64,000 nucleotides of DNA from Deltaproteobacteria bacterium (GCA_016713425.1 JADJPE010000005.1:806001-870000), one strand, 5' to 3'. Shown: positions 14,903-27,254, numbered from the stretch's first letter. Notes: generated from the sequence alone by a model not told the origin. A program made the numbers and translations.

Positions 14903-16552
14903 CTAGCCATCAGTATCGGTCGGTAGGTCGAGCCTCACCGCGTCTCGGCCTCCAATCACGACAAGTTCGAGTGCCCACGTGAGCGTGAAGAGCTCTCCGG
15001 ACATCGCGGGCGGCGACTCGGGAATCGCGACAGCGAAGGGATATGTGCCGAGCGGTTCGATGTTTGTGAGCGGACGAACTTCGATCGTCCGAAAGACGTG
15101 GTCTGACTTCCCGCTTACGTACCAGAAGAATCGTAGCTCGAGACCATCGCAGTCGGCATTGAGTCTCCAGGAGGCTTGGCCCACCAGTGTGCCGGGCTGG
15201 TCGTTGACGCGCAAGGGTTCGAGAGCGAGGGTCAAAGTGCCGATCGAAGCTTCGGCGCTCCGGTGGATATGGGCGCAATTCCGGATCACGGGGCCACGTT
15301 TGGGGACGACACAAAGCTCCCAGGTCGATTCGATGTCACGGCCCTTCGACTTCCCCGAGAGCTCGATGACCCACTTGACGCCGTAGCCTTCCGCCTGAAA
15401 GGTTGGAGGCCCATCGACGGGTATGAAGAACTCGGCATCCCCCTCCGATGAAATCGGGGACCTGGTCGACCGGAAGAACGTCTCTCGGAAGAACGCATGA
15501 CGACGACAATCGGGGTCGTCGCCGTCGCCCGGCGGCGCGATCTCGAAGCCGACAAGAGCGATCTCGAATGACCGGCCAGAAATCGAAGCGTCATCAAACC
15601 TCCAGCGCAGCCTGCATCGTTCGCCAGGCGTCGGCCGTCCGCCCTCTAGGAGAACAAGCGTAACCCTTGGTCCAAGCAGGTCGTTGAAGGCGAACAGCGA
15701 ATAGAGTGTAGCGGCGATCGCGATCGCCTCGAACGGCAGCAAGTCCCAGCGCACGACCCCAGCGATAAGCTCAGACGCAAACGAAGGCGTCACCGCAACG
15801 TGGAGAACGATGGCGATGAAAAGGGCACCGACAAAGCTCTTCAGCGAGCGGTACTCAGCCGCCTCTGAAAGAGCTTCGCCCGGAGGGAGGCTCGTGGCCA
15901 CGACGCCCGACGAGGGCACGGTTCGATGCGGCGGCGTGGACGGAGTGATCGGCGCGGGGAGCATGGTGGGCACGGGCGACATCGTGGGCGTGTGGGGCGG
16001 GGTCCAAGCGTTGGGTTGCGCTCTTGAGTGGATTTCTCTGAATATATATCGAACCACGAGGCCCATCGCGATCATCGCCAGCAGCAGCACAATGCCCACC
16101 ATGATGGAATCAAGAGGGAGGTCACGGTTCATCACCGAGTTGAGCGGATCTTCGGGATCAACGAAGCACGTATGTTCCGTTCCAACAGGAAGGCTCGCAA
16201 TGATGGCCGCGACGTCGCTGTGCGATCTCTCGAGTAGCCTGAAACTGTACCGACGTCCGCTGTACATGGCCGAATCGATGAATCGGAATTGGTAGTGAAC
16301 ATCGGCGGACGAACGTTGTTCGTGATTCTTGATTCTTGATTCTTGATTCCCGCCTCTCTCCACGTGGACGGCACTTCGCGTGATTCGGCATGAAACGGGG
16401 ACCCACGCTCGCGCGAGCAGTGACTCAGCCGAAGGCTTGAGCGCCACAACGCAGAGCGTCGTGGTCATGCCAAAGATGAGAAGAGAAAACAGCCCGCTAA
16501 AGAGATCGTTCACACCGAGACGGCGGCGGCTGAATGCGCGGCTCCTCAGCAT
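14903..16552 (-). CDS. DUF3592-type membrane protein
   Basis: A 549-residue protein with several membrane helices, at about residues 18-40 (LFSGLFSLLIFGMTTTLCVV), 150-170, and around 238-285. The N-terminal soluble part between the first two helices fits the DUF3592 module, with WVPVSCRITRSAVH and LPVGTEHTCFVDPEDPLNSVMNRD. The C-terminal 260 residues are a beta-rich extracytoplasmic or cytosolic domain (TPGERCRLRWRFD and ELRFFWYVSGKSD). A 7-bp repeat at 16322-16348 (GATTCTT) codes the QESRIKN segment of the soluble part. It is the last gene of the PilZ-led operon, starting 12 bp after the M20 peptidase stop. Function unknown. Confidence 0.7.
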   Translation of the reverse strand: MLRSRAFSRRRLGVNDLFSGLFSLLIFGMTTTLCVVALKPSAESLLARAWVPVSCRITRSAVHVERGGNQESRIKNHEQRSSADVHYQFRFIDSAMYSGRRYSFRLLERSHSDVAAIIASLPVGTEHTCFVDPEDPLNSVMNRDLPLDSIMVGIVLLLAMIAMGLVVRYIFREIHSRAQPNAWTPPHTPTMSPVPTMLPAPITPSTPPHRTVPSSGVVATSLPPGEALSEAAEYRSLKSFVGALFIAIVLHVAVTPSFASELIAGVVRWDLLPFEAIAIAATLYSLFAFNDLLGPRVTLVLLEGGRPTPGERCRLRWRFDDASISGRSFEIALVGFEIAPPGDGDDPDCRRHAFFRETFFRSTRSPISSEGDAEFFIPVDGPPTFQAEGYGVKWVIELSGKSKGRDIESTWELCVVPKRGPVIRNCAHIHRSAEASIGTLTLALEPLRVNDQPGTLVGQASWRLNADCDGLELRFFWYVSGKSDHVFRTIEVRPLTNIEPLGTYPFAVAIPESPPAMSGELFTLTWALELVVIGGRDAVRLDLPTDTDG

Positions 16553-16564
16553 GCATCGACGTCA

Positions 16565-17995
16565 TCATATCTTGGCCGCGATGGCCATGTCAGCGAGCAC
16601 ACTGGCCACCGACGCGGTGACCTTCTTGGCGGTCGGGATGTGCAAGAACTCGTTCGGGCCATGGGCATTCGACTGGGGCCCAAGCACGCCGGTCACGACG
16701 AACTGCGCGTCAGGAAACCTTTGGCCAAGCATGGACATGAAGGGAATCGATCCGCCCTCGCCATTATGCGCAACCCCAGGTCCGAAGAAACGACGCGAGG
16801 CCTGATCGAGGGCTTCGGCCAACCATGGCTTCGTGGCCGGCGCATTCCAACCCGAGGCCGTCTCGCCATCGAACGACACGCGCGCGTTGTACGGCGGCTC
16901 GGCCTCGAGGGTGGCCTTGAGGCTCTTGCAGACGGCGCTCGCATCAGCCGTCGGCGGAATGCGGAGCGACAGTCTCAGCGTCGTCTGAGGACGGGCAACA
17001 CTGCCTGCGTGCTCCAGCGCCGGAAGGCCCGACGCGCCCGTGACCTCGAGCGCCGGACGCCATGTGCGCCGCAGAACGAGCTCCGCGAGATCCGACGTCG
17101 ACGGCTGAGCACCCGGCACGAACGGAAACTTTGAATACAGACCGTGCCCGAGCACCTCGCCAACGAGCGCGGCCTGAGCCACCCGTTCCTCCGGAATGCT
17201 CACGTTGGCCCCCTCGACGCGAACCACGCCAGTCGCTTCGTCTTCGATGCGCGTCAAGAGCTGTCGTGCGATCCGGAAGGTCGAAGGAACGATTCCACCC
17301 GCATCTCCGGAATGGACGCCCTCCGAAAGAATTTCGACTCTGAGATCACCGGCGACGATGCCACGCAGCGACGTCGTGCACCAAAGACGCTCGTAGTCTC
17401 CGCATCCTGAGTCGAGGCAAATGACCAACTGAGGCGTGCCGATCCGATCGCTCAGCGCGTCGACATAGTAGAGAAGATCGCTGCTTCCGCTCTCTTCGCT
17501 TCCCTCGATCACAACGACCGCACGCGGACGAGCGGCTCCGAACTGTTCGAGCGCCGACAGCGCCGACAGCGCCGCGAAAGCGGCGTACCCGTCGTCGGCA
17601 CCGCCGCGACCGAACAGCTTGTCTCCACGAAGGACGGGTTTGAACGGTGCCAAGCCCTCGCTCCAGCCCACCATCTCCGGCTGTTTGTCGAGGTGGCCGT
17701 AGATGAGCACGGTCGGCTCGGCCTCCCCGCGCTCCAACCCGCGGGCAGGTACGTCCATGAGAAGCAGAGGCGTGCGCCCAGGCTCTTTGATGAGGTCGAC
17801 CTTCAAGCCTTCGATCTTGCGGCGACGACACCAGGCCGCGATCAACTCGGCCGCGCGCTGCATGTGGCCAGCCTTCTCCCATTCCGGGTCGAAGGCCGGC
17901 GACTTGTTCGGGATCGCAATGTACTCGGAGAGAGTCGGGAGGATTTCGTGGTCGAAATCCTGTTCGATGCAGGCAAAAAGGTCTTCTCGGCGCAT
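16565..17995 (-). CDS. M20-family metallopeptidase (dipeptidase/carboxypeptidase)
   Basis: A 476-residue cytosolic enzyme from the ATG at 17995. Zinc-ligand motifs of the M20 family are visible: YGHLDKQPE, GRGGADDGYA and EGSEESGSSD, a dimerisation-domain region VHSGDAGGIVPS, and a C-terminal HGPNEFLHIPTAKK. These match M20 dipeptidases and related peptidases, which hydrolyse dipeptides or N-acyl peptides using two zinc ions. The start codon is 20 bases from the upstream gene's stop at 18015, and the operon order is PilZ, acidic protein, this gene, DUF3592 protein. The exact substrate cannot be read from sequence. Confidence 0.88.
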   Translation of the reverse strand: MRREDLFACIEQDFDHEILPTLSEYIAIPNKSPAFDPEWEKAGHMQRAAELIAAWCRRRKIEGLKVDLIKEPGRTPLLLMDVPARGLERGEAEPTVLIYGHLDKQPEMVGWSEGLAPFKPVLRGDKLFGRGGADDGYAAFAALSALSALEQFGAARPRAVVVIEGSEESGSSDLLYYVDALSDRIGTPQLVICLDSGCGDYERLWCTTSLRGIVAGDLRVEILSEGVHSGDAGGIVPSTFRIARQLLTRIEDEATGVVRVEGANVSIPEERVAQAALVGEVLGHGLYSKFPFVPGAQPSTSDLAELVLRRTWRPALEVTGASGLPALEHAGSVARPQTTLRLSLRIPPTADASAVCKSLKATLEAEPPYNARVSFDGETASGWNAPATKPWLAEALDQASRRFFGPGVAHNGEGGSIPFMSMLGQRFPDAQFVVTGVLGPQSNAHGPNEFLHIPTAKKVTASVASVLADMAIAAKI

Positions 17996-18014
17996 AGCGC
18001 CGTTTAGCACCCGA

Positions 18015-20148
<2,134 letters not shown>

Positions 20149-20165
<17 letters not shown>

Positions 20166-20538
20166 GCATCTCCTTCGCCGACATGTGCTTGGCGAGCGCC
20201 ATGAGCCGGCCGTGTTCCACCGGGTCAGGCTCCAAGAAACTGAGGGCCATTCCACGGACCCGCGCCGTGACCCGTGACCCCGTCGTCACGGTCTCCTCTT
20301 CCACGCGCACGACTTCGGCCCGAAGCTTGATCGATCGAATATTGCTCCCAGGGGCAATTTCGAGCTCAACGACCGTCCCAACCGGAAGCGTGACCGTGCT
20401 CTCCAGAAAGACGCCGCCTGCGCTGAGGTTTCGCGTGATCTCGGCGTAGGTCTCGGCTGGCCGTCCGAGATGCCGAAACTCGACGTGAAGCTCGACCGGA
20501 AACCGAGGTGCTCTACGACGTTCGTCGACTTCCGGCAT
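20149..20538 (-). CDS. PilZ-domain protein
   Basis: A 129-residue protein that is almost all PilZ domain. The c-di-GMP binding signature RRAPRFPV (RxxxR type) is at the start, and NLSAGGVFLESTVTLPVG (D/NxSxxG) follows. The ATG at 20538 begins MPEVDERRRAPRF; an upstream open frame lacks features. It is first in a four-gene minus-strand operon and overlaps the acidic protein by 17 bases. A role as c-di-GMP effector, perhaps acting on the acidic membrane protein, is inferred from the coupling. Confidence 0.9.
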
Positions 20539-20681
20539 CGCGGGGCGATGATAGCGGAAAACGATCTGATCGTCTAACGCCGTCTTGGCCGAAGCGCCAT
20601 CTTCTGCCCGCCAAACGCGCACCGCCAGATCAGACGGAAAGGCAGTGCCGCCTCGAGCAGGGACCGGGTATAGCACAGACC

Positions 20682-23600
20682 ATGGTCACTTCGAGCCGGC
20701 TTCGCGTCCGCCGCCCGCTCCGGCGCCATGCCCTTCCGCACCTCGCGCGCCGCCTTGCACTCGCGACGCTCCTTTCGATGCTGGCGAATTGCGGAGCCAA
20801 CGACGCAGCGCCGAAGTGCACCACCACCGACGGCTGCCCTGACGGCATGGTGTGCGATCCGTCCTCCGGGCTTTGCACCCGCGATGCGTGCGTGACCGAC
20901 CCAGACTGCGCGCGCGACGACGCGCGGAAACGATGCGATCCTGCAACGCGGACGTGTATCTTCCGCGACGGCTTTGCCGATGACTGCGACAGCGCGCGAC
21001 CGTGCGATCTCGGCAAGTTCTGCTCGGTCCTTCTCGGACGATGCCTCGACACGGCCTCCGCCGTCGACTGCATCCGCCGAAGCCAGTGCCCGAGCGGGCA
21101 GATTTGCGATCACTCGGCGAACAAGTGCGTCGAGACCATGACGGGATGTCTTTCGGACCTCTACTGCGAACCGGGCGAGATGTGCGACACCGTCAATGCC
21201 CGATGCGAAGTCGTCGTCGACGAGTGCACGGCTTGTACCGCATCGATCGTTCCGGACCGATGCCCAACGGCGACCCATTGTGATGAAGCGACGCTCGCTT
21301 GTGTTCCGGACAGCGACACCCAATCGGGCCCATGCCGATCCGGAGAACGGTGCGTGAGCGGTCGGTGTGTCCAGTGCGTCGGCGACCCCGAGTGCGGCCC
21401 TGGGCTCTTCTGCAACACGAGCACCGGACGTTGTGAGAGCACTGCGCAGTGCGCCGATACCTTGGACGACTGTCCTCTGTCCTCGCGAATCGATTGTTTC
21501 GTGTGCTCATCCCAAGAAGTCTGCGACGCTCGCACCAAGACGTGTCAGGCGCCCGCTCGCACCTGCGGAAGTGAAGTCGACTGCGACGCAGGACAACTTT
21601 GCGACCTCACCGTCTCCCCCTCGATCTGCGTCGATCGTGCCCCGGACTGCCTGAACGATACGCTCGACATCCCTGCCAACAACTCGGTCGCTTCCGCGCG
21701 CGCTTTGACGAGCGCGAACGCAAACTCGACCACGACCGAGACAACCGCCCACGGCGCCACATCGACCGCGTGGGCGTTTGACGATCTTTCGCTCTGCCCT
21801 GGCGACGTCGATTGGTATGCGCTCGACATCGCACCCGGAACCTACCTCACGGTCGATGCCCGTTTCGAACAAGCCGACGGCGACATCGATCTTGTGCTTC
21901 TCCTGCCTGATGGTCGCACGGTGATCGACGCGTCGAGATCGACGACCGACAACGAACGGGTCGAGATCGAGGTGGGCACTTCGCGCTCGCTCCTCGTCAA
22001 AGTGTTCCTTGCCGTCCCAACCCCGCAGCCCGTGCCATATCGACTCATCGTTCGGCAGGCGCCCGGGAACGCTTGCGCCGACGACCCCCGCGAGCCGGAC
22101 GATCAACCTTCCGAGGCGCGCGAGATCGTGAGTGACACGCCCTACGAGGGGCGAATCTGCTCGGCAGATCCCGACTGGTTCATCGCGCGCGATGTCCCGC
22201 CCGGAACGCGGATTCGTGCGCAGCTCGCATTCACACACAGCCTGGGTGACCTCGATCTCGAGCTTCGACGTGCGGACGCGACGGCACCGATCATCGCAGC
22301 CCGCTCAGAGGACGATGACGAAGAGATCACGTACGACGCGAGCTACGGGGGCGACTTCTTGTTTCGCGTCGTCGGCAAGCGTGCCGATCAGAACGTGTAC
22401 ACACTCCGCGTCGACCTCCGGCAAAGCGCCGACGCGGTTTGTCGAGACGATGTATTCGAACCCAACGACATGTTCGATCCGCAGACACTCGTCGTACCGC
22501 TTCAAGAAGACGACGCAACAGGCACCTCAACCGCTCCGCCCCAACACTTCACCCAGTGGAGCGACCTCTCGGTGTGCAAAGGCGACGAGGACTGGTACGC
22601 CATCGAGTTGATGATCGACGAGCTCTTCACCGCCGAGATCGAGTTCGACCCGCCGGCCGACCTCGCTCTCTCCCTCTATCCCGGGACCGAGCCCCAGACG
22701 GAAGACGACCCGCGCCTCGTGCCGCTCGCGATCGCCAATGGATTCGATCCGAGAGAATGGCTCGTCTATCGATCGCCGACGGCCGCTTCGACGAATGTCC
22801 CCGTGCTGCTTCGCGTCTTCGGACACGGCGAAGGCGATCTGAGCCCGTACACCCTTCGAACGACCCGATGGCGCGCGGGCACCTGCACCCCAGACCGCTT
22901 CGACCGCCGCGCGCTCGGAGACGACATCGAGCATGCGATCGCCCTCGGCTCACCCGAAACCTCGTCGTCATCATCGTCATCCCCCGAGACAAGCCGCCTG
23001 CTCGACCGACTCGATGACCTCACGTCGTGTACACCCGACGACGAAGACTGGTACGAGCTCTCGCTTTCGCCCGGTCAAGAGCACGTGCTTAGGCTGCAAT
23101 GGTCGAACGAGGCGGCCACGCTCGAAGCTTCCTTCTTCGATGCAGACGAAGCGCCCCGCGAAGTTGCGTCGACGCGGCCGACGAGGAACGTGCAGCGCAC
23201 CCGCTTCAATCAAGCGGCGGAGAGTGAATTTTCGCGCGTCTTCGTCAAGATCTCGAACGCAGGCGAAGTCGGATCGCGTTACAACTTGGTCCTCGACCAT
23301 CGGTTGGCCTGGCCCTGTCAGGACGACCCATTCGAACCGAACAACGATCGGGCGAGTGCGACCGTCCGCGCCACCGCAGGCGTCCCGAGCTCATCCACCG
23401 GGACAGCGACGATGACGCTGCGAGATCTGACACTCTGCGTGACAGACGCGAGATCCGTACCGAGCAACGACGACGACACGGGCGACGTCGATGACGCGGG
23501 CGACGAGGATTGGTTCGTCATCCAGCCGCCCGCGGTGGGCGCAGAGCTTCGCGCGACGGTCCGGCACGTATCAGGTGATCTCCAACTCGAACTCAGGTCG

Positions 23601-23816
23601 CCGGGTGGGACCCGACGAGCTTGCGTGAACGGAAACAGCGGCCGCTGCTATTCTGATGGACCCGATCTTGAGGAGGCGATCACGTTCACCGCAACAACCA
23701 CGGACCCCTACTTCTTGCGGGTCGGGAGCGTCTACAGTGATCCTAACCTGCGCCCGCTCGCGCCCGAAGACGCGAGCACGCCCTACACGCTCGAGATCGG
23801 CTTCATCGTGCCCTAG
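20682..23816 (+). CDS. Cys-rich lipoprotein with repeated PPC domains
   Basis: A 1,044-residue secreted protein. An Arg-rich N-region and hydrophobic core end in the lipobox LSMLANC. Residues about 45-325 are Cys-rich, with CxxDxxCxxGxxC-type units (for example CPDGMVC, CDLGKFC, CPSGQIC), typical of myxobacterial surface proteins. Then at least five bacterial pre-peptidase C-terminal-like (PPC) beta-sandwiches follow, each with DWY/DWF (DVDWYALDI, DPDWFIARD, DEDWYAIEL, DEDWYELSL, DEDWFVIQ) and a YTL/YRL closing strand. No catalytic domain is seen. It probably sits on the outer membrane in adhesion or scaffolding. Its stop codon overlaps that of the convergent wecB by four bases. Confidence 0.85.
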   Translation: MVTSSRLRVRRPLRRHALPHLARRLALATLLSMLANCGANDAAPKCTTTDGCPDGMVCDPSSGLCTRDACVTDPDCARDDARKRCDPATRTCIFRDGFADDCDSARPCDLGKFCSVLLGRCLDTASAVDCIRRSQCPSGQICDHSANKCVETMTGCLSDLYCEPGEMCDTVNARCEVVVDECTACTASIVPDRCPTATHCDEATLACVPDSDTQSGPCRSGERCVSGRCVQCVGDPECGPGLFCNTSTGRCESTAQCADTLDDCPLSSRIDCFVCSSQEVCDARTKTCQAPARTCGSEVDCDAGQLCDLTVSPSICVDRAPDCLNDTLDIPANNSVASARALTSANANSTTTETTAHGATSTAWAFDDLSLCPGDVDWYALDIAPGTYLTVDARFEQADGDIDLVLLLPDGRTVIDASRSTTDNERVEIEVGTSRSLLVKVFLAVPTPQPVPYRLIVRQAPGNACADDPREPDDQPSEAREIVSDTPYEGRICSADPDWFIARDVPPGTRIRAQLAFTHSLGDLDLELRRADATAPIIAARSEDDDEEITYDASYGGDFLFRVVGKRADQNVYTLRVDLRQSADAVCRDDVFEPNDMFDPQTLVVPLQEDDATGTSTAPPQHFTQWSDLSVCKGDEDWYAIELMIDELFTAEIEFDPPADLALSLYPGTEPQTEDDPRLVPLAIANGFDPREWLVYRSPTAASTNVPVLLRVFGHGEGDLSPYTLRTTRWRAGTCTPDRFDRRALGDDIEHAIALGSPETSSSSSSSPETSRLLDRLDDLTSCTPDDEDWYELSLSPGQEHVLRLQWSNEAATLEASFFDADEAPREVASTRPTRNVQRTRFNQAAESEFSRVFVKISNAGEVGSRYNLVLDHRLAWPCQDDPFEPNNDRASATVRATAGVPSSSTGTATMTLRDLTLCVTDARSVPSNDDDTGDVDDAGDEDWFVIQPPAVGAELRATVRHVSGDLQLELRSPGGTRRACVNGNSGRCYSDGPDLEEAITFTATTTDPYFLRVGSVYSDPNLRPLAPEDASTPYTLEIGFIVP

Positions 23817-24961
23817 GCGACATCGAACCAACGTTGGAGCGCGCTCAAGATCTGAAGCGAGGCCGTGCCGTCACCATATGGATTCGATGCATGGCTCATC
23901 GCCTCATACATCGACCGATCCTCCATCAGCGCCGAGATGCCCTCGAAGATGCGGTCCGCTGACGTGCCCACGAGCCGCGAGGTGTTCGCTTCCACCCCCT
24001 CCGGGCGCTCGGTCTTCTCACGCATGACGAGAACTGGTTTCCCGAGGGAAGGTGCCTCCTCTTGGATACCACCCGAATCGGTCAGCACGAGATGGGCGCG
24101 CTGCATCAGCCAAACGATCGCCAGGTAATCCACGGGCTCGATAAGATGCACGTTCGAGCGCGCCCCGAGCTGCCGAAACACGGGCTCGCGAACGTTCGGG
24201 TTGAGATGCACCGGATAGACAAAGTCCGTGTCCGGAAAACGTACTGCGGCCCGCTGAATGCCTTGGCAGATGTGGTCGAATCCTTCACCAAAGCTCTCCC
24301 GCCGGTGCCCCGTGATCAACACGAGACGCGCATCGGGCCGAATGAACGGAAAGGCCGAGCGCACGCGCGTGGCCAAAGCCTCGTCAGACTCGAGTCGGCG
24401 CGCCGTCCTGAGGAGCGCATCGATGACGGTATTGCCGGTCACGAAGATTCGATCGGCGGGAACCTGAGACCTCAGAAGGTTCTCCTTGGCTCCGATGGTC
24501 GGCGGAAAATGGAGCGCCGTCAGAACCGTGGTCAAACAACGATTCGCCTCTTCCGGATAGGGCGCCGCCATGTCCCAAGTTCGAAGCCCCGCCTCGACGT
24601 GTCCGACCGGAATGCGCGCATAGAATGCCGCGAGCGCGACGGCGAAGGTCGTCGTCGTATCGCCTTGGACCAGCACCAGATCTGGCTTCGCTTCCGCCAA
24701 AACGGATTTCATCGATTCAAGCACCGCGGCGGTAAGACTCGAGAGGTCTTGGTTGGGACGCATGAGATTGAGATCGGTGTCCGCCTTGAGATCGAAGACG
24801 CTCAGCGCCTGGTCGAGCATCTGCCGATGCTGGCCGGTCAGACACAAACGCACCTCGAAACCCACGTCCGCTTCTGCGAGCGTCGTGACAACCGGCGCCA
24901 TCTTGATGGCCTCCGGCCGAGTCCCCACGGCTACCATGATTCGTCGCATCGGCCGGAACAT
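23813..24961 (-). CDS. wecB: UDP-N-acetylglucosamine 2-epimerase (non-hydrolysing)
   Basis: A 382-residue cytosolic enzyme with the family landmarks VAVGTRPEAIKMAPVV, VQGDTTTTFA, VGHVEAGLRTWD, PYPEEANR, LITGHRRESFGEG and LTDSGGIQEEAPSLGKPVLV. It interconverts UDP-GlcNAc and UDP-ManNAc, feeding surface polysaccharide. Length is normal for the family. The ATG at 24961 has GGGCGG just before it; MRRIMVAVG at 24949 is an alternative. No glycan gene cluster surrounds it here, so it stands alone between secreted proteins and folding factors. Confidence 0.95.
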   Translation of the reverse strand: MFRPMRRIMVAVGTRPEAIKMAPVVTTLAEADVGFEVRLCLTGQHRQMLDQALSVFDLKADTDLNLMRPNQDLSSLTAAVLESMKSVLAEAKPDLVLVQGDTTTTFAVALAAFYARIPVGHVEAGLRTWDMAAPYPEEANRCLTTVLTALHFPPTIGAKENLLRSQVPADRIFVTGNTVIDALLRTARRLESDEALATRVRSAFPFIRPDARLVLITGHRRESFGEGFDHICQGIQRAAVRFPDTDFVYPVHLNPNVREPVFRQLGARSNVHLIEPVDYLAIVWLMQRAHLVLTDSGGIQEEAPSLGKPVLVMREKTERPEGVEANTSRLVGTSADRIFEGISALMEDRSMYEAMSHASNPYGDGTASLQILSALQRWFDVA

Positions 24962-25300
24962 TAACCCGCCCCGGACTGCGCCCCAACCTCAGGACCAAAA
25001 ACTCCAGGGACCAGACGAAGCGCGCCCCAGAGACGGCCGAACACCGCCGAACAGGGCCAAACACCGCCCGACAGCGCGAATACCTACCCAGTACAACCAA
25101 GGAGCGCGCCAACGGTACCTCTTCCGTTGTCGCCGAAGACCCCCCATGCTACCCCGCCGGAGATGGACGTTGGCGGTCGGACCAGACTCCCACTCCCATA
25201 CTTAATGTCCATGTCCAGGCCGTTCGGTTTGTTGTTCACCCGGTTGAGTTTGTTGTTCTGGCCGTTGAGTCGTTTGAGTCCGTCTTCGTTCCTCCCGGCC
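24962..25300. other. Divergent promoter region, wecB / folding factors
   Basis: About 340 bp between the divergent starts of wecB and the first SurA-like gene. It contains imperfect repeats of GCCGAACACC/GGCCAAACACC around 25035-25070 and of GTTGAG/GTTTGTTG around 25225-25285. The downstream frame is open back to 25127, so the folding-factor gene could begin further upstream (ATG 25205 or 25211). I see no certain promoter. Confidence 0.45.
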
Positions 25301-26296
25301 ATGACCTCAACAGCCTGGCTGCGGACCGCCATATCGACGACCCGAACGTTGATCTGCGTCTTGGTCGGCGTGCTGATCCACGCGTGCACACCGAGCCAGC
25401 CCGCGCCGACAGCCCCCGCGAACGCCACGACCGGAGTGCCTTACCCTAAACCTCGGGTAATTACGGATGGTGAAGTGATTGCGGTCCTCGGCGATCTCCA
25501 ACTCACGGACCGTGAGCTCGAGGACCGAATGCGTCGCGAGAGCCCGTTCGTCCAGGCGCAGCTGAGCGATCCGCAGCGCAAACGTGACTTCGTTGAAAGG
25601 CAGATCCGGATGGAAGCCTTGGCGATCGAAGGATGGCGGCGCGGGCTCGCCTCGGACCCTGACGTCGAGGCCGAGTTCCGCCAGGCGGTCGTCAAACGGC
25701 TGATGCGCGATGAGCTCGCTCGCATCGCCGCCGGCCTCAAGGTGACCGAGGAAGAACTCCGCCAAGCCTACGCGGATCGACAGGACGAGTTCGTGCGCCC
25801 AGCCATGGTGAGATTCTCCTCGACCGTGATCGAGGTTGGCAACGACGGGGAGCGAAGGCGTGCGCAACAACGCCTGCGCGCGATCGAGCGAAAAGCCGCA
25901 GCGCCGAAGGACGCCGATACCCATACCCAGGTCGACTCTGACGAGTTCCTCAGCCAAGAGGAGGTCCGGGCGAAGTACGGAGACGAAGCCGCTTCCCGGC
26001 TGTTCGAGGCATCGAAGGTTGGCGACATCATCTTCGCCAGCAGCCCAAATGCCGTGATGCGTCTTGAGAAGACGGGATTTCGACGCGCCGTCGAGCGCGC
26101 ATTCGACAGCGTGAAGTCGCAGCTCGGTGCACAAATCCTGGCCGAGAAGAAAACGAGGGCCTTCAATGAGTATGTCGGCGGCCTCACAAAATCTCTTGGG
26201 CTCGTAGTCGACGCCAAAAAACTCGAAGCTCTGGTCTCGCCGACCCCAGTCCCGGTCCCGGTCCCGGTCCCGGTCCGCACCGAGAGCACCCAATGA
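25301..26296 (+). CDS. SurA/PrsA-like periplasmic folding factor, lipoprotein
   Basis: A 331-residue protein (from the ATG at 25301). A signal peptide ends in the lipobox LIHAC. The following domain is SurA N-like: VLGDLQLTDRELEDRMRRE, then a helical core and EEELRQAYADRQDEF. The C-terminal half (about 160-310) has the layout of a degenerate parvulin domain, with EVRAKYGDEAASRLF and FASSPNAVMRLEKT, without the catalytic His signatures. The tail is a VPVPVPV run from a CCCGGT-type repeat. It is 13 bp upstream of a second SurA-like gene with a clear ribosome site, so the two form an operon for outer membrane protein folding. Confidence 0.75.
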   Translation: MTSTAWLRTAISTTRTLICVLVGVLIHACTPSQPAPTAPANATTGVPYPKPRVITDGEVIAVLGDLQLTDRELEDRMRRESPFVQAQLSDPQRKRDFVERQIRMEALAIEGWRRGLASDPDVEAEFRQAVVKRLMRDELARIAAGLKVTEEELRQAYADRQDEFVRPAMVRFSSTVIEVGNDGERRRAQQRLRAIERKAAAPKDADTHTQVDSDEFLSQEEVRAKYGDEAASRLFEASKVGDIIFASSPNAVMRLEKTGFRRAVERAFDSVKSQLGAQILAEKKTRAFNEYVGGLTKSLGLVVDAKKLEALVSPTPVPVPVPVPVRTESTQ

Positions 26297-26309
26297 TAAG
26301 GAGCGTGCT

Positions 26310-27254
26310 GTGAATAGTGTCCTTCCCCTGTTCTTCGCGATCGCGGCGACAACGCCCGCGACCAAGCCGTCGCGCGTGTTGCTCGACCGGATCGTCGCCG
26401 TCGTTAACGATGACGTCATCCTTGCGTCAGAGCTCGAGTCAGCGGCCGCACCGTTTCGGGCCGATGACGACTCGCCTCAGAAGGCGAAAGCGCTCGACAA
26501 GGATATCCTCGAACAACTCATCTATGAGCGACTCCTCGGTCAGCAAATCAAGGAGGCCAAGATCGACGCCAGTGACGAGGAAGTCGACCGCGCGATCGAA
26601 GACATTCTCAAGCAGAACAACATCACGCTCGACGACCTCAAAGCAGCGGTCAAGGCCCGCGGCCGAACGATGGGGCAGTATAAAGAAGACATCAAGAGTC
26701 AGCTCGTTCGTCTCAAGATCGTCGACATGAAGGTTCGTTCGAAGGTTTCAATCTCCGACGCCGAGATCGAAGCCGAGTTCACGCGGCGCTTCGGCGACGA
26801 GAAGCCCGAGGCTCTGCTCCAGATTCGGCACATCTTCTTGCGATACGGCGACAATCCGAGCGCAAGCGACCGCGCGCGGGTACTCAAAGCGGCAACGAAG
26901 GCGTACGAGCGCGTGAAGGCCGGAGAAGACTTCGCGGAGGTTGCGAAGGAGGTCAGCCAAGGCCCGACCGCAGCCAGCGGCGGCGATCTGGGCGAGCTGA
27001 CCGAATCGGGCCTCCTTCCTGAGCTCGCGCGCGCGCTCAAGGGGCTCGAGGTCGGGCGATTTACCGAGCCGGTGGTGACGTCGAACGGCGTGCACATCGT
27101 GCGCCTCGACGGGCGTCGGCCGGGCGTTCGGCGAAAGTTCGAGGCCGAACGCAACAAGATCTACCAAGAGCTCTACCAAAGAGAGGTCGAACGTCAGATG
27201 AAAGTCTGGCTGGACGAGGTTCGCGCCGAGAGCGCGATCGAACTCCGCGGGTAG
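26310..27254 (+). CDS. SurA-like peptidyl-prolyl isomerase
   Basis: A 314-residue protein starting at GTG 26310 with AAGGAG nine bases upstream. After a short hydrophobic leader comes the SurA N-domain, RIVAVVNDDVILASELE, then a helical core ending in DIKSQLVRLKIVDMKVRSKV, then a parvulin domain with LLQIRHIFLRYGD, AKEVSQGPTAASGGDLGEL and EPVVTSNGVHIVRLDG. The conserved parvulin motif residues (QIRHI, GGDLG, GVHI) are present, so isomerase activity is likely. SurA folds outer membrane proteins in the periplasm. It follows the lipoprotein folding factor directly. Confidence 0.9.
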   Translation: MNSVLPLFFAIAATTPATKPSRVLLDRIVAVVNDDVILASELESAAAPFRADDDSPQKAKALDKDILEQLIYERLLGQQIKEAKIDASDEEVDRAIEDILKQNNITLDDLKAAVKARGRTMGQYKEDIKSQLVRLKIVDMKVRSKVSISDAEIEAEFTRRFGDEKPEALLQIRHIFLRYGDNPSASDRARVLKAATKAYERVKAGEDFAEVAKEVSQGPTAASGGDLGELTESGLLPELARALKGLEVGRFTEPVVTSNGVHIVRLDGRRPGVRRKFEAERNKIYQELYQREVERQMKVWLDEVRAESAIELRG